From NCBI RefSeq assembly GCF_041817755.1, contig NZ_JBGYBX010000027.1, positions 1 to 13,928 on the forward strand: a stretch of DNA of 13,928 nucleotides. Reading direction: 5' to 3'. Under the pieces are notes generated by a model. That model was not told where the DNA came from. It saw only the letters and a program-made list of their open reading frames with translations, and did not search any database. The stretch's first letter is position 1. The number at the start of each line of letters is the position of its first letter. This DNA is from Glaesserella sp041817755 (lineage in GTDB: Bacteria > Pseudomonadota > Gammaproteobacteria > Enterobacterales > Pasteurellaceae). The position numbers and the translations under genes are program-made. Shown in pieces: positions 1-6,263 of the stretch.

Positions 1-324
1 TACCAAATAAATGGAATGTCGGATCATCTTCATTTATTAGTTGATTTACATCCAATGATTTCAGTCGGCGAATTTGTGCAAAAAATTAAGATCAGTTCTC
101 ATAACTGGATCGATCAAAATAAAACGCTATTTCCTGATTTTTATGCTTGGTCGATAGGCTACTGTGCCTTGACATATAGCGAGATAGAAAAAGAAAAAAT
201 CAAGAATTACATCAAAAAACAAAAAGAGCATCATAAATCACAAAACTTTATGGATGAAACTAAATTTCTACTGACATCGGCAGGAATTGAAATTAACGAA
301 AAATATTTCGAAAGAGACATATAA
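1..324 (+). CDS. Y1 (HUH) transposase, IS200/RAYT type, 5'-truncated by window edge
   Basis: This is the C-terminal 107 residues of a single-strand-acting Y1 transposase. The reading frame is open to base 1 (it begins YQINGMSDHLHLLV), so the first ATG at 16 is internal and the N-terminus lies outside the window. The HUH metal-binding motif is seen as HLH in DHLHLLV. The likely nucleophile tyrosine is in KNYIKKQKEHH, followed by the usual family ending (F..E..FLL..AGIE.NEKYF). The family nicks hairpin-flanked single-stranded DNA; it includes IS200/IS605 TnpA and the RAYTs that move REP palindromes. Two hairpins follow immediately downstream, and REP-like palindromes recur across the window, which favours a RAYT-type role, but an IS200 element with its right-end hairpin cannot be excluded. 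The family assignment is firm; the subtype is inference. Confidence 0.85.
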   Translation, partial: YQINGMSDHLHLLVDLHPMISVGEFVQKIKISSHNWIDQNKTLFPDFYAWSIGYCALTYSEIEKEKIKNYIKKQKEHHKSQNFMDETKFLLTSAGIEINEKYFERDI

Positions 325-335
325 TTTATGTAACA

Positions 336-382
336 AGAGTGCAGAGCACTCTCACTAGATTAACCCCGTATGCAATACGGGG
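336..382. repeat. REP-like hairpin pair between the transposase and hisB
   Basis: There are two perfect hairpins. The first has arms 336-342 (AGAGTGC) and 346-352 with loop AGA, followed by CACTAG. The second has arms 364-371 (CCCCGTAT) and 375-382 with loop GCA. The first resembles the element at 4717-4736, which has the same AGA loop and a CRCTAG tail. They may be REP elements mobilised by the adjacent transposase, or the right-end hairpin of an IS200-like element. Confidence 0.6.
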
Positions 383-410
383 AAAAACAACAGCAAAAAA
401 GGAAAAAATT

Positions 411-1499
411 ATGCAATCAACCCTTTTCATCGACCGTGACGGCACGTTAATTGACGAACCGAAAACCGATTTTCAAATCGACAGTTTAGAAAAACTCAAA
501 TTTGAACCGAATGTGATTCCCGCCTTGCTCAAACTCAAACACAAATACCGTTTTGTGATGGTAAGCAATCAGGACGGCTTAGGTACGAGCTCATTTCCGC
601 AAGAGACCTTCGACAAACCGCACAATGCCATGATGGAGTTATTCCGCTCGCAAGGGATTGAGTTTGATGAAGTGTTAATTTGCCCACACAAACCCGAAGA
701 TAACTGCGATTGTCGCAAACCGAAAACCAAACTATTACAAAAATATATCGACCGTGAACTGTTCGACCCTGCCACCAGTTTTGTGATCGGCGATCGTGCA
801 ACAGACGTTCAGTTAGCAGAAAATCTCGGCATTCGCGCCTTGCAATATCACCCTGAAAAATTAAATTGGGATTTAATCGCAGAAAAACTGCTAGGCGAAT
901 CGGTGACAAACATCGGCAACCGTACACCACGCTATGCAGAAGTGGTACGTAAAACCAAAGAGACTGACATCAAAGTGCAAGTGTGGCTGGACGAAACGGG
1001 TGTGAACGACATCAAAACCGGTGTAGGCTTTTTCGATCATATGCTCGACCAAATCGCCACCCACGGCGGTTTCCGCATGAACATCTCGTGCAAAGGCGAC
1101 CTCTGGATTGACGAACACCACACCGTTGAAGACACTGCCCTTGCCCTTGGTACCGCCTTAAAACAAGCTATCGGCGATAAACGAGGCATCGCCCGTTTCG
1201 GTTTCGTGTTACCAATGGACGAATGCAAAGCTCAATGCGCCATGGATTTATCCGGCAGACCCTTTATCAAATTCAAAGCAGATTTCAAACGTGAAAAAGT
1301 GGGCGATTTCAGCACCGAATTGACGGAACATTTCTTCCAATCCATCGCCTTCACGATGCTCGCCACCTTGCACATCAAAGCTTGCGGCTCCAACGACCAC
1401 CACAAAATCGAAAGCTTGTTTAAAGTGTTCGGCAGAACCTTACGACAAGCCATTCGAATTGAAGGGAATGAGTTGCCGAGTTCGAAAGGGGTGTTGTAG
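411..1499 (+). CDS. hisB: Imidazoleglycerol-phosphate dehydratase / histidinol-phosphatase, bifunctional
   Basis: This 362-residue enzyme catalyses two steps of histidine synthesis: dehydration of imidazole-glycerol phosphate and dephosphorylation of histidinol phosphate. The N-terminal HAD phosphatase shows DRDGT (Asp8 nucleophile, Asp10) and a zinc loop CPHKPEDNCDC (Cys91, His93, Cys99, Cys101). The dehydratase domain starts near residue 170 and carries FFDHMLDQIATHGGF, DEHHTVED and NDHHKIESLFK, the manganese-binding histidine motifs. Length fits the fused gamma-proteobacterial enzyme (about 355-362). The start at 411 is chosen because AAGGA lies 7 bases upstream and MQSTLFIDRDGT matches the family N-terminus; a longer in-frame reading from 339 would translate the hairpin DNA. 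Its normal downstream partner hisH is displaced by about 1.6 kb. Confidence 0.97.
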   Translation: MQSTLFIDRDGTLIDEPKTDFQIDSLEKLKFEPNVIPALLKLKHKYRFVMVSNQDGLGTSSFPQETFDKPHNAMMELFRSQGIEFDEVLICPHKPEDNCDCRKPKTKLLQKYIDRELFDPATSFVIGDRATDVQLAENLGIRALQYHPEKLNWDLIAEKLLGESVTNIGNRTPRYAEVVRKTKETDIKVQVWLDETGVNDIKTGVGFFDHMLDQIATHGGFRMNISCKGDLWIDEHHTVEDTALALGTALKQAIGDKRGIARFGFVLPMDECKAQCAMDLSGRPFIKFKADFKREKVGDFSTELTEHFFQSIAFTMLATLHIKACGSNDHHKIESLFKVFGRTLRQAIRIEGNELPSSKGVL

Positions 1500-1509
1500 T
1501 ATAGAAAAG

Positions 1510-1539
1510 ATAAATGGCTAGAATAAACTAGCCATTTAT
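1510..1539 (-). terminator. Rho-independent terminator of the small minus-strand gene
   Basis: A perfect 12-bp stem (1510-1521 with 1528-1539) encloses the 6-base loop AATAAA. Read on the minus strand, the stem begins 5 bases after the stop codon at 1545 and is followed by CTTTTCTAT. On the plus strand there is no T-run, although the stem also lies 10 bases after the hisB stop and could weaken read-through. Confidence 0.65.
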
Positions 1540-1544
1540 ATGAG

Positions 1545-1703
1545 TTATCGAGTAGCTCGCACTAATTTATAGAACATATTAGCTCGTGGTGCAGGTGGAA
1601 AACGTTCTCCTTTGACACAAGTAACTTCGTTTTCTTTTGTCCCATTGGAAGCATACAGTCCATAAATTCCAGATTGAGGTACAATTTCTCCTGGAGAATA
1701 CAT
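1545..1703 (-). CDS. Small 52-residue protein, YjzC-like in sequence pattern
   Basis: This short gene reads MYSPGEIVPQSGIYGLYASN at its start, then ...TCVKGERFPPAP...FYKLVRATR at its end. The pattern PG..VP.SG.Y, then VKGE.FPP.P, then Y.L resembles the small YjzC-type proteins of unknown function; that assignment is from memory of the pattern and not a search. Support for a real gene is good: AGGGAA sits 7 bases before the ATG on the minus strand, and a terminator hairpin with a trailing T-run follows the stop within 5 bases. It is antisense to the his genes and is the only intact gene between hisB and the hisH remnant. No signal peptide or membrane segment is visible. Function unknown. Confidence 0.7.
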   Translation of the reverse strand: MYSPGEIVPQSGIYGLYASNGTKENEVTCVKGERFPPAPRANMFYKLVRATR

Positions 1704-1848
1704 AAAAGTGTTCCCTATAAATGATGTTAATTTGATTAAATATCCTCATATATAGAAATACTATTCCTATATACTTGCCTTAGTATATGGAGATAACTTT
1801 TATAAGTTCAAGTACGAGAAACATTAATTTTAAAATAAGGATGAATAA

Positions 1849-1911
1849 ATGAGAAATCTAGTAATTACTGATACAGGCTGTGCAAACTGTATTCTGTAAA
1901 ATTTGCACTCA
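1849..1911 (+). pseudogene. hisH: 5' remnant of a second hisH copy
   Basis: An ATG at 1849, preceded by AAGGA, opens MRNLVITDTGCAN, which matches the intact HisH start MNLVIIDTGCAN at 3066. A one-base deletion after GCAAAC shifts the frame and gives a stop at 1897. Restoring that base gives the continuation LYSVKFALKQ, against LSSVKFAFDR in the intact gene. At DNA level the stretch 1872-1907 matches 3090-3126 with one gap and one substitution. Homology ends at about 1911, just before the nuclease gene. It is the stump of a hisH interrupted or replaced by the incoming DNA. Confidence 0.88.
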
Positions 1912-1927
1912 AACAATAGGACTCCAA

Positions 1928-2959
1928 ATGCAACTCACCACCGACATCAAACAAATCATCCTTCAATCCCGAGAAACGGCTATCCGCGCGGTGGATTTCC
2001 AGCGGGTGCTGATGTATTGGCATATCGGCAAGCGGATTTTTGAAGAAGAACAGCAAGGACAAGAACGCGCGGATTATGGCGCTTATTTGATTAAAGAGCT
2101 TGCTCAGCAACTTGTGCCTGAATTTGGCAGTGCGTTTGGTCGCCGTCAATTGGAGTTATTTCGTCAATTTTATCGTACTTTTCCAATTGCGAACGCAGTG
2201 CGATCGCAATTGAACTGGACGCAATATCGTATGTTATTACGCCTTGATGATGCGGATAAACGTGAGTTTTATATCGCAGAAAGCGTGAAAAATAACTGGA
2301 GTTCGCGTCAGTTGGAACGGCAGATTTACAGCAATTTGTACGAGCGTTTATTGCTAAGCAACGATAAAGCCAGCGTGCTTGCGGTGGCGAAAAATGAGGC
2401 TGTGCCGACTGATCCGAAACAGATTATTAAAGATCCGATGGTGCTGGAATTTTTAGGTTTGCGCCGTGAAAGTGCCTATTATGAAAAGGATTTGGAGCAA
2501 GCGATTATTACTCACTTGCAAGATTTTCTGTTGGAATTGGGCAACGGATTTTCTTTTGTGGCGCGTCAAAAACGGCTGCATTTAGACGGCGATGAATTTT
2601 TTGCCGATTTGGTATTTTACAACCGTTTGTTGCAATGTTTTGTGGTGATTGAAATTAAAACCCACAAACTCACGCACCAAGATTTGGGACAATTGCAGAT
2701 GTATGTCAATTATTTTGACCGTGTGGAAAAATTGCCTCACGAAAACCCGACTATCGGTATTTTGCTTTGCGCTGATAAAAATGATGCGGTAGTCAAATTC
2801 AGTCTGCCTGAAAACCAAAAACAGATTTTCGCCAGCCAATATCAGCTTTATCTGCCAACAGAAAAAATGTTATTGGACGAAATGCAAAAAGAAATTGAAA
2901 GCTTTGAGCAGAAAGTGGAAGAGCAAAGAGCGGTTTATTTGGCGCAAAATAAACCGTAG
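1928..2959 (+). CDS. DUF1016 (YhcG-type) PD-(D/E)XK nuclease family protein
   Basis: This 343-residue protein has an N-terminal DUF1016 helical domain (about residues 1-150, with a typical opening of helical repeats around YWHIGKRIFEEEQQG and YGAYLIKELAQQL) and a C-terminal restriction-like nuclease domain. The catalytic residues are visible as Asp227 in FFADLVFYN and Glu242/Lys244 in VVIEIKT, the D-(E)XK pattern. Relatives are scattered, often mobile or near restriction and defence genes, and are thought to act on DNA; the substrate is not known here. The start at 1928 is chosen because AGGA lies 6 bases before it; a GTG at 1880 would add 16 residues read out of frame from the hisH stump. 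The stop codon TAG is part of the GTAG head of the downstream REP-like repeat. It is an insertion between hisB and hisH. Confidence 0.9.
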   Translation: MQLTTDIKQIILQSRETAIRAVDFQRVLMYWHIGKRIFEEEQQGQERADYGAYLIKELAQQLVPEFGSAFGRRQLELFRQFYRTFPIANAVRSQLNWTQYRMLLRLDDADKREFYIAESVKNNWSSRQLERQIYSNLYERLLLSNDKASVLAVAKNEAVPTDPKQIIKDPMVLEFLGLRRESAYYEKDLEQAIITHLQDFLLELGNGFSFVARQKRLHLDGDEFFADLVFYNRLLQCFVVIEIKTHKLTHQDLGQLQMYVNYFDRVEKLPHENPTIGILLCADKNDAVVKFSLPENQKQIFASQYQLYLPTEKMLLDEMQKEIESFEQKVEEQRAVYLAQNKP

Positions 2960-3023
2960 GGGCAAATCACATTTGCCCCAAAACAATTGTAGGAACGTTA
3001 GGGCGAATGTAATTCGCCCCTAC
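2956..3023. repeat. REP-like inverted doublet (GTAG...CTAC) before hisH
   Basis: The first palindrome is GTAG followed by GGGCAAAT, loop CAC, ATTTGCCC (2956-2978). The second, in opposite orientation, is GGGCGAAT, loop GTA, ATTCGCCC followed by CTAC (3001-3023). A GTAG head, a short-loop palindrome and a back-to-back pair are hallmarks of RAYT-mobilised REP doublets. The left GTAG supplies the TAG stop codon of the nuclease gene. Confidence 0.75.
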
Positions 3024-3065
3024 AAATGGGTGTTATAAAAATAGAAAAATAATTAGGAATATAAG

Positions 3066-3656
3066 ATGAATTTAGTCATCATCGACACAGGCTGTGCAAA
3101 CCTGTCTTCTGTAAAATTTGCATTCGACCGCCTGAATATTCAAGCGGAAATTAGCCGTGATTTGGCGAAGATTAAATCGGCGGATAAATTGTTGTTACCG
3201 GGCGTGGGAACGGCGATTGCGGCGATGAAAAATCTGCGGGATCGCCAGCTGATTGAAACCATTCAAAACGCCACTCAACCGATGCTCGGTATCTGTTTGG
3301 GGATGCAGCTGATGACGGAATTTTCCACCGAAGGCAATGTGGAAACCTTGCGCCTGATGAATGGCAAAACGGAGCTTATCCCGAATACGGGCTTGCCGTT
3401 GCCACATATGGGCTGGAACCGTGTGCGCTATGCGGCGGATCATCCGTTGTTTGCCGGTATTGAGCAAGACAGCCATTTCTATTTTGTACATAGTTATGCG
3501 GTGTTGCCGAATGAAAACACCATCGCCACAGCAGATTACGGCGTGCCGTTTTCCGCAGCTTTGGGCTGTAAAAATTTCTACGGCGTGCAATTTCACCCTG
3601 AGCGTTCGGGCAGAAACGGTGCGCAGTTGTTAAAAAATTTTGTGGAGAATATTTAA
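3066..3656 (+). CDS. hisH: Imidazole glycerol phosphate synthase, glutamine amidotransferase subunit
   Basis: This 196-residue class I glutamine amidotransferase hydrolyses glutamine and passes ammonia to HisF, making imidazole-glycerol phosphate and AICAR. The catalytic triad is visible: Cys77 in GICLGMQLM, and His177 and Glu179 in QFHPERSG. The oxyanion-strand motif LPGVGTA is at residues 44-50. Length is normal. TTAGGAA lies about 9 bases before the start. It is separated from hisB by the small gene, the hisH stump, the nuclease and a REP doublet, and from hisA by the Bro-N gene, so it may need its own promoter; I see no convincing one in 3024-3065. This is the functional copy; the fragment at 1849-1911 is its broken paralogue. 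Confidence 0.97.
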   Translation: MNLVIIDTGCANLSSVKFAFDRLNIQAEISRDLAKIKSADKLLLPGVGTAIAAMKNLRDRQLIETIQNATQPMLGICLGMQLMTEFSTEGNVETLRLMNGKTELIPNTGLPLPHMGWNRVRYAADHPLFAGIEQDSHFYFVHSYAVLPNENTIATADYGVPFSAALGCKNFYGVQFHPERSGRNGAQLLKNFVENI

Positions 3657-3672
3657 TTGTAGTTCGGCTTTT

Positions 3673-3705
3673 ACAAGCGGTCAGATTTCACAAATATTTT
3701 GCAAA
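3673..3705 (+). other. DNA uptake signal sequence, Apl-type, extended form
   Basis: The core ACAAGCGGTC (3673-3682) is followed by an A/T-rich tail ending in GCAAA (3701-3705). This matches the extended uptake signal of the Actinobacillus pleuropneumoniae/Mannheimia branch of the Pasteurellaceae. It lies just after hisH. Confidence 0.8.
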
Positions 3706-3788
3706 TATAGGGCTGGCAAGGCATTTCCCAGACAAGCACATGGTGACTTATTTTTGTGACGTGGATCGAAAAATTCGTTATTATCGTC

Positions 3789-3821
3789 TTGATACTAGAA
3801 ATAAACTGGATAAAATAACAG
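3789..3821 (+). promoter_or_regulatory. Sigma70-type promoter with overlapping LexA (SOS) box
   Basis: TTGATA (3789-3794) and TAAAAT (3811-3816) are separated by 16 bases, a good -35/-10 pair. The sequence CTGGATAAAATAACAG (3806-3821) fits the LexA operator rule CTG-N10-CAG with an A/T-rich centre, and it covers the -10 box, the place where LexA would block transcription. A ribosome binding site (AAGGGAG, 3830-3836) and the ATG at 3842 follow. The placement is sequence-observed; SOS control is inference. Confidence 0.65.
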
Positions 3822-3841
3822 TTATTTACAAGGGAGATGGT

Positions 3842-4666
3842 ATGAACGAGATTAAACTTTTTGAAAACAATCAGATCCGCTCGGTTTGGGACAGTGAAAA
3901 AGAGGAATGGTTTTTTAGTGTAGTGGATATTGTGCAAGCCCTTACCGGCAGTAGCAATCCGCGTCGCTATTGGAGTGATTTAAAACGTAAAATTCGTGAT
4001 GATGAAGGCGGCATTGAACTGTACGAAAAAATCGTACAGTTGAAATTAAAAGCGCCTGACGGAAAAATGCGAGAAACGGATGCTACTGATATGCAAGGCA
4101 TTTTTCGTATTATCCAATCCGTACCAAGCCCTAAAGCCGAGCCGTTGAAAATGTGGTTGGCGGAAGTCGGGAAAGAGCGAATTGATGAGATTATCGATCC
4201 TGAATTAACCATTGATCGTGCGTTGGAAACCTATGTGAAAAAAGGTTATTCCAAAGAATGGATTAACCAACGTTTGCAAGCGATCCAAGTGCGGAAAGAA
4301 TTGACGGACGCTTGGCAGGATCACGGTGTGGTACAAGGGCGAGAGTTTGCGATTTTAACCAATGAAATTACACAGGCTTGGAGCGGTATGACGACAAGAG
4401 AATATAAAGATTTCAAAGGGTTACATAAAGAAAATCTGCGAGATAATATGTCTACCACGGAATTAGTGCTGAATATGTTGGCGGAGGCGGCTACCAAGGA
4501 TATTACTCAAATCAGCCATCCGCAAGGTTTAGAAGAGAACCGAGCCGTGGCAAACGTAGCGAGGGAAAGCTTGGAAAAGGAAACCGGTAAGCCAGTTATT
4601 ACACAGCAAAAAGCCATTGATTTTGCCGATTTGATCAGCAATGTGGCGAAGTTAAATAAAAAATAA
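3842..4666 (+). CDS. Bro-N domain protein, DinD/BRO-like
   Basis: This 274-residue protein has a Bro-N-type N-terminal domain (about residues 1-110: MNEIKLFENNQIRSVWD, WFFSVVDIVQALTGSSNPRRYWSDLKRK, then SVPSPKAEPLKMWLAEVGKERIDEI). A conserved C-terminal half follows (EWINQRLQAIQVRKELTDAW, REFAILTNEIT, GMTTREYKDFKGLHKENLRDNMS). Such proteins occur in phages, mobile DNA and chromosomes; relatives include the DNA-damage-inducible DinD, and Bro-N domains bind DNA in some viral proteins. The start at 3842 is chosen because AAGGGAG precedes it and the putative promoter and LexA box lie inside the alternative in-frame extension from 3740. No membrane segment or signal is seen. It interrupts hisH-hisA and is flanked by two uptake signals and a REP-like hairpin. 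Exact function unknown. Confidence 0.85.
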   Translation: MNEIKLFENNQIRSVWDSEKEEWFFSVVDIVQALTGSSNPRRYWSDLKRKIRDDEGGIELYEKIVQLKLKAPDGKMRETDATDMQGIFRIIQSVPSPKAEPLKMWLAEVGKERIDEIIDPELTIDRALETYVKKGYSKEWINQRLQAIQVRKELTDAWQDHGVVQGREFAILTNEITQAWSGMTTREYKDFKGLHKENLRDNMSTTELVLNMLAEAATKDITQISHPQGLEENRAVANVARESLEKETGKPVITQQKAIDFADLISNVAKLNKK

Positions 4667-4679
4667 AATCGGAACGTAT

Positions 4680-4713
4680 TCAAGCGGTCAAATTTTTGAA
4701 TAAATTTACAAAG
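4680..4713 (+). other. DNA uptake signal sequence, Apl-type, one mismatch
   Basis: TCAAGCGGTC followed by AAATTTTTG and a second A/T block ending ACAAA matches the extended Apl-type signal, with T in place of A at the first core base. It lies 14 bases after the Bro-N stop. Confidence 0.65.
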
Positions 4714-4716
4714 GCA

Positions 4717-4736
4717 CGAGCGAGACGCTCGCGCTA
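4717..4736. repeat. REP-like hairpin before hisA
   Basis: A 6-bp perfect stem CGAGCG/CGCTCG closes on the loop AGA and is followed by CGCTAG. The loop and the CTAG tail match the hairpin at 336-358 near the transposase, suggesting one repeat family. It ends 22 bases before the hisA start. Confidence 0.55.
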
Positions 4737-4758
4737 GCAAGATAACAGGAAACACAAC

Positions 4759-5508
4759 ATGAAAAAATCCATTATTATTCCCGCCCTTGATTTGATTGAC
4801 GGTCAAGTGGTGCGGTTGTATCAAGGGGATTATGCGCAGAAAACCTTGTATAGCGATAATCCGATTGCGCAATTTCAAGACTATGTGGCACAAGGTGCGG
4901 AGCAACTGCATTTGGTCGATTTGACCGGGGCGAAAGATCCGAGCAAACGTCAAACCAAGCTGATTGGCGAGATTATTGCTACGGTGAAATGCCCGATTCA
5001 AGTCGGTGGCGGTATTCGCTCGGAACAAGATGTGGCGGATTTATTGGCGGTGGGGGCAAATCGTGTCGTGATTGGCTCCACAGCGGTGAAAGAGCCTGAA
5101 TTGGTCAAAGGCTGGTTCCGAAAATACGGTGCGGACAAGTTTGTGTTAGCGTTGGACGTGAACATTAACGACCAAGGTGAAAAACAGATCGCCGTGAGCG
5201 GTTGGCAGGAAAATAGCGGCGTGTCGTTGGAAGCTTTGATTAACGATTTCCGTGAAGTCGGTTTACAATATGTGCTATGCACCGATATTTCCCGCGACGG
5301 CACCCTTGCCGGCTCAAATGTGGATTTATATCGCGAAGTGTGCGAGGCTTTTCCTGAAGTCAGTTTTATTTCTTCCGGCGGTATTGGCTCGTTGGCGGAT
5401 GTGGATGCATTGAAAGGCACGGGCGTGGCGGGCGTGATCATGGGGCGAGCGTTGTTGGAAGGTAAATTTAATGTGGCGGAGGCAATCGAATGTTGGCAAA
5501 ACGGATAA
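4759..5508 (+). CDS. hisA: ProFAR isomerase (phosphoribosylformimino-AICAR ribotide isomerase)
   Basis: This 249-residue (beta/alpha)8-barrel enzyme carries out the Amadori rearrangement of ProFAR to PRFAR, the substrate of HisF/HisH. The two catalytic aspartates are visible: Asp11 in IIPALDLIDGQVVRL and the one in CTDISRDGT, with Asp133 in LALDVN also conserved. Phosphate-binding glycine motifs occur as QVGGGIR and SSGGIGS in the two half-barrels. The start has CAGGA 9 bases upstream. Its 3' end overlaps hisF by 19 bases, the only native-style junction left among the his genes here. Confidence 0.97.
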   Translation: MKKSIIIPALDLIDGQVVRLYQGDYAQKTLYSDNPIAQFQDYVAQGAEQLHLVDLTGAKDPSKRQTKLIGEIIATVKCPIQVGGGIRSEQDVADLLAVGANRVVIGSTAVKEPELVKGWFRKYGADKFVLALDVNINDQGEKQIAVSGWQENSGVSLEALINDFREVGLQYVLCTDISRDGTLAGSNVDLYREVCEAFPEVSFISSGGIGSLADVDALKGTGVAGVIMGRALLEGKFNVAEAIECWQNG

Positions 5509-6263
5509 TCCCTTGTTTAGACGTGCGTGACGGGCAAGTGGTCAAAGGCGTGCAGTTCCGCAATCATGAAATTATCGGCGACATCGTACCGCTTGCTAAA
5601 CGCTATGCGGAAGAAGGGGCGGACGAATTGGTGTTCTACGATATTACCGCTTCTTCAGACGGTAGAACGGTAGATAAAAGCTGGGTAGAACGTGTGGCGG
5701 AAGTGATCGACATTCCGTTCTGCGTGGCGGGCGGCATTAAGACCATTGAAGATGCGGAGCAAATTTTTGCCTTTGGCGCGGATAAAATTTCGATAAACTC
5801 GCCCGCACTTGCCGATCCTGAACTAATTACCCGTCTTGCAGATCGCTTTGGCGTACAAGCGATTGTGGTGGGGATTGATAGCTGGTTCGAAAAAGAAACG
5901 GGCAAGTATTGGGTCAATCAATACACCGGCGATGAAAAGCGCACCCGCCAAACCAACTGGCAGTTGCTTGATTGGGTTGTCGAAGTGCAAAAACGTGGTG
6001 CAGGTGAAATCGTACTGAATATGATGAACCAAGATGGTGTACGCAACGGCTATGATTTAGTCCAACTGAAAAAAGTGCGTGAAGTCTGCCGTGTGCCCTT
6101 GATTGCTTCGGGCGGTGCGGGTGAAATGATACACTTCCGTGATGCATTTGTGGAAGCCAATGTGGACGGCGCGTTAGCGGCGAGTGTGTTTCATAAGCAG
6201 ATTATCAATATTGGGGAGTTGAAAGCGTATCTTGGGAAAGAAAATATAGAGGTTCGTATTTAA
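5490..6263 (+). CDS. hisF: Imidazole glycerol phosphate synthase, cyclase subunit
   Basis: This 257-residue (beta/alpha)8 barrel uses ammonia from HisH to convert PRFAR to imidazole-glycerol phosphate and AICAR. Catalytic Asp11 (IIPCLDVRDGQVVKG) and Asp130 (VVGIDSW) are present, with the phosphate-binding CVAGGIK and IASGGAG motifs. The sequence is very close to enterobacterial HisF, including the insert WFEKETGKYWVNQYTGDE. The start has GGAGG (5478-5482) within hisA, indicating translational coupling. Its stop overlaps the start of the next gene (TAATG), so the methyltransferase gene is fused tightly to the his transcription unit. Confidence 0.97.
   Translation: MLAKRIIPCLDVRDGQVVKGVQFRNHEIIGDIVPLAKRYAEEGADELVFYDITASSDGRTVDKSWVERVAEVIDIPFCVAGGIKTIEDAEQIFAFGADKISINSPALADPELITRLADRFGVQAIVVGIDSWFEKETGKYWVNQYTGDEKRTRQTNWQLLDWVVEVQKRGAGEIVLNMMNQDGVRNGYDLVQLKKVREVCRVPLIASGGAGEMIHFRDAFVEANVDGALAASVFHKQIINIGELKAYLGKENIEVRI

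Noticed and set aside
339..410. In-frame N-terminal extension of hisB from 339
   Set aside because: It would translate the hairpin DNA and has no homology to HisB; the ATG at 411 has a good ribosome binding site and gives the normal MQSTLFIDRDGT start.
1762..1792. Imperfect inverted repeat around ATATAC...GTATAT upstream of the hisH stump
   Set aside because: Only about 6 A/T-rich pairs with a mismatch; expected by chance in such DNA and not clearly an operator.
1880..1927. GTG start at 1880 for the DUF1016 nuclease
   Set aside because: The extra 16 residues come from the hisH stump read in the wrong frame; the ATG at 1928 has AGGA at the right spacing.
3740..3841. Upstream ATG at 3740 for the Bro-N gene
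   Set aside because: The extension contains the putative promoter and LexA box and does not look like Bro-N sequence; the ATG at 3842 has AAGGGAG just before it.
4507..5441. Long minus-strand open frames across the Bro-N/hisA region
   Set aside because: They are shadows of confidently identified plus-strand genes, with no homology pattern or ribosome binding site of their own.
5490..5508. 19-base overlap of hisA and hisF
   Set aside because: Common arrangement in gamma-proteobacterial his operons; not unusual.
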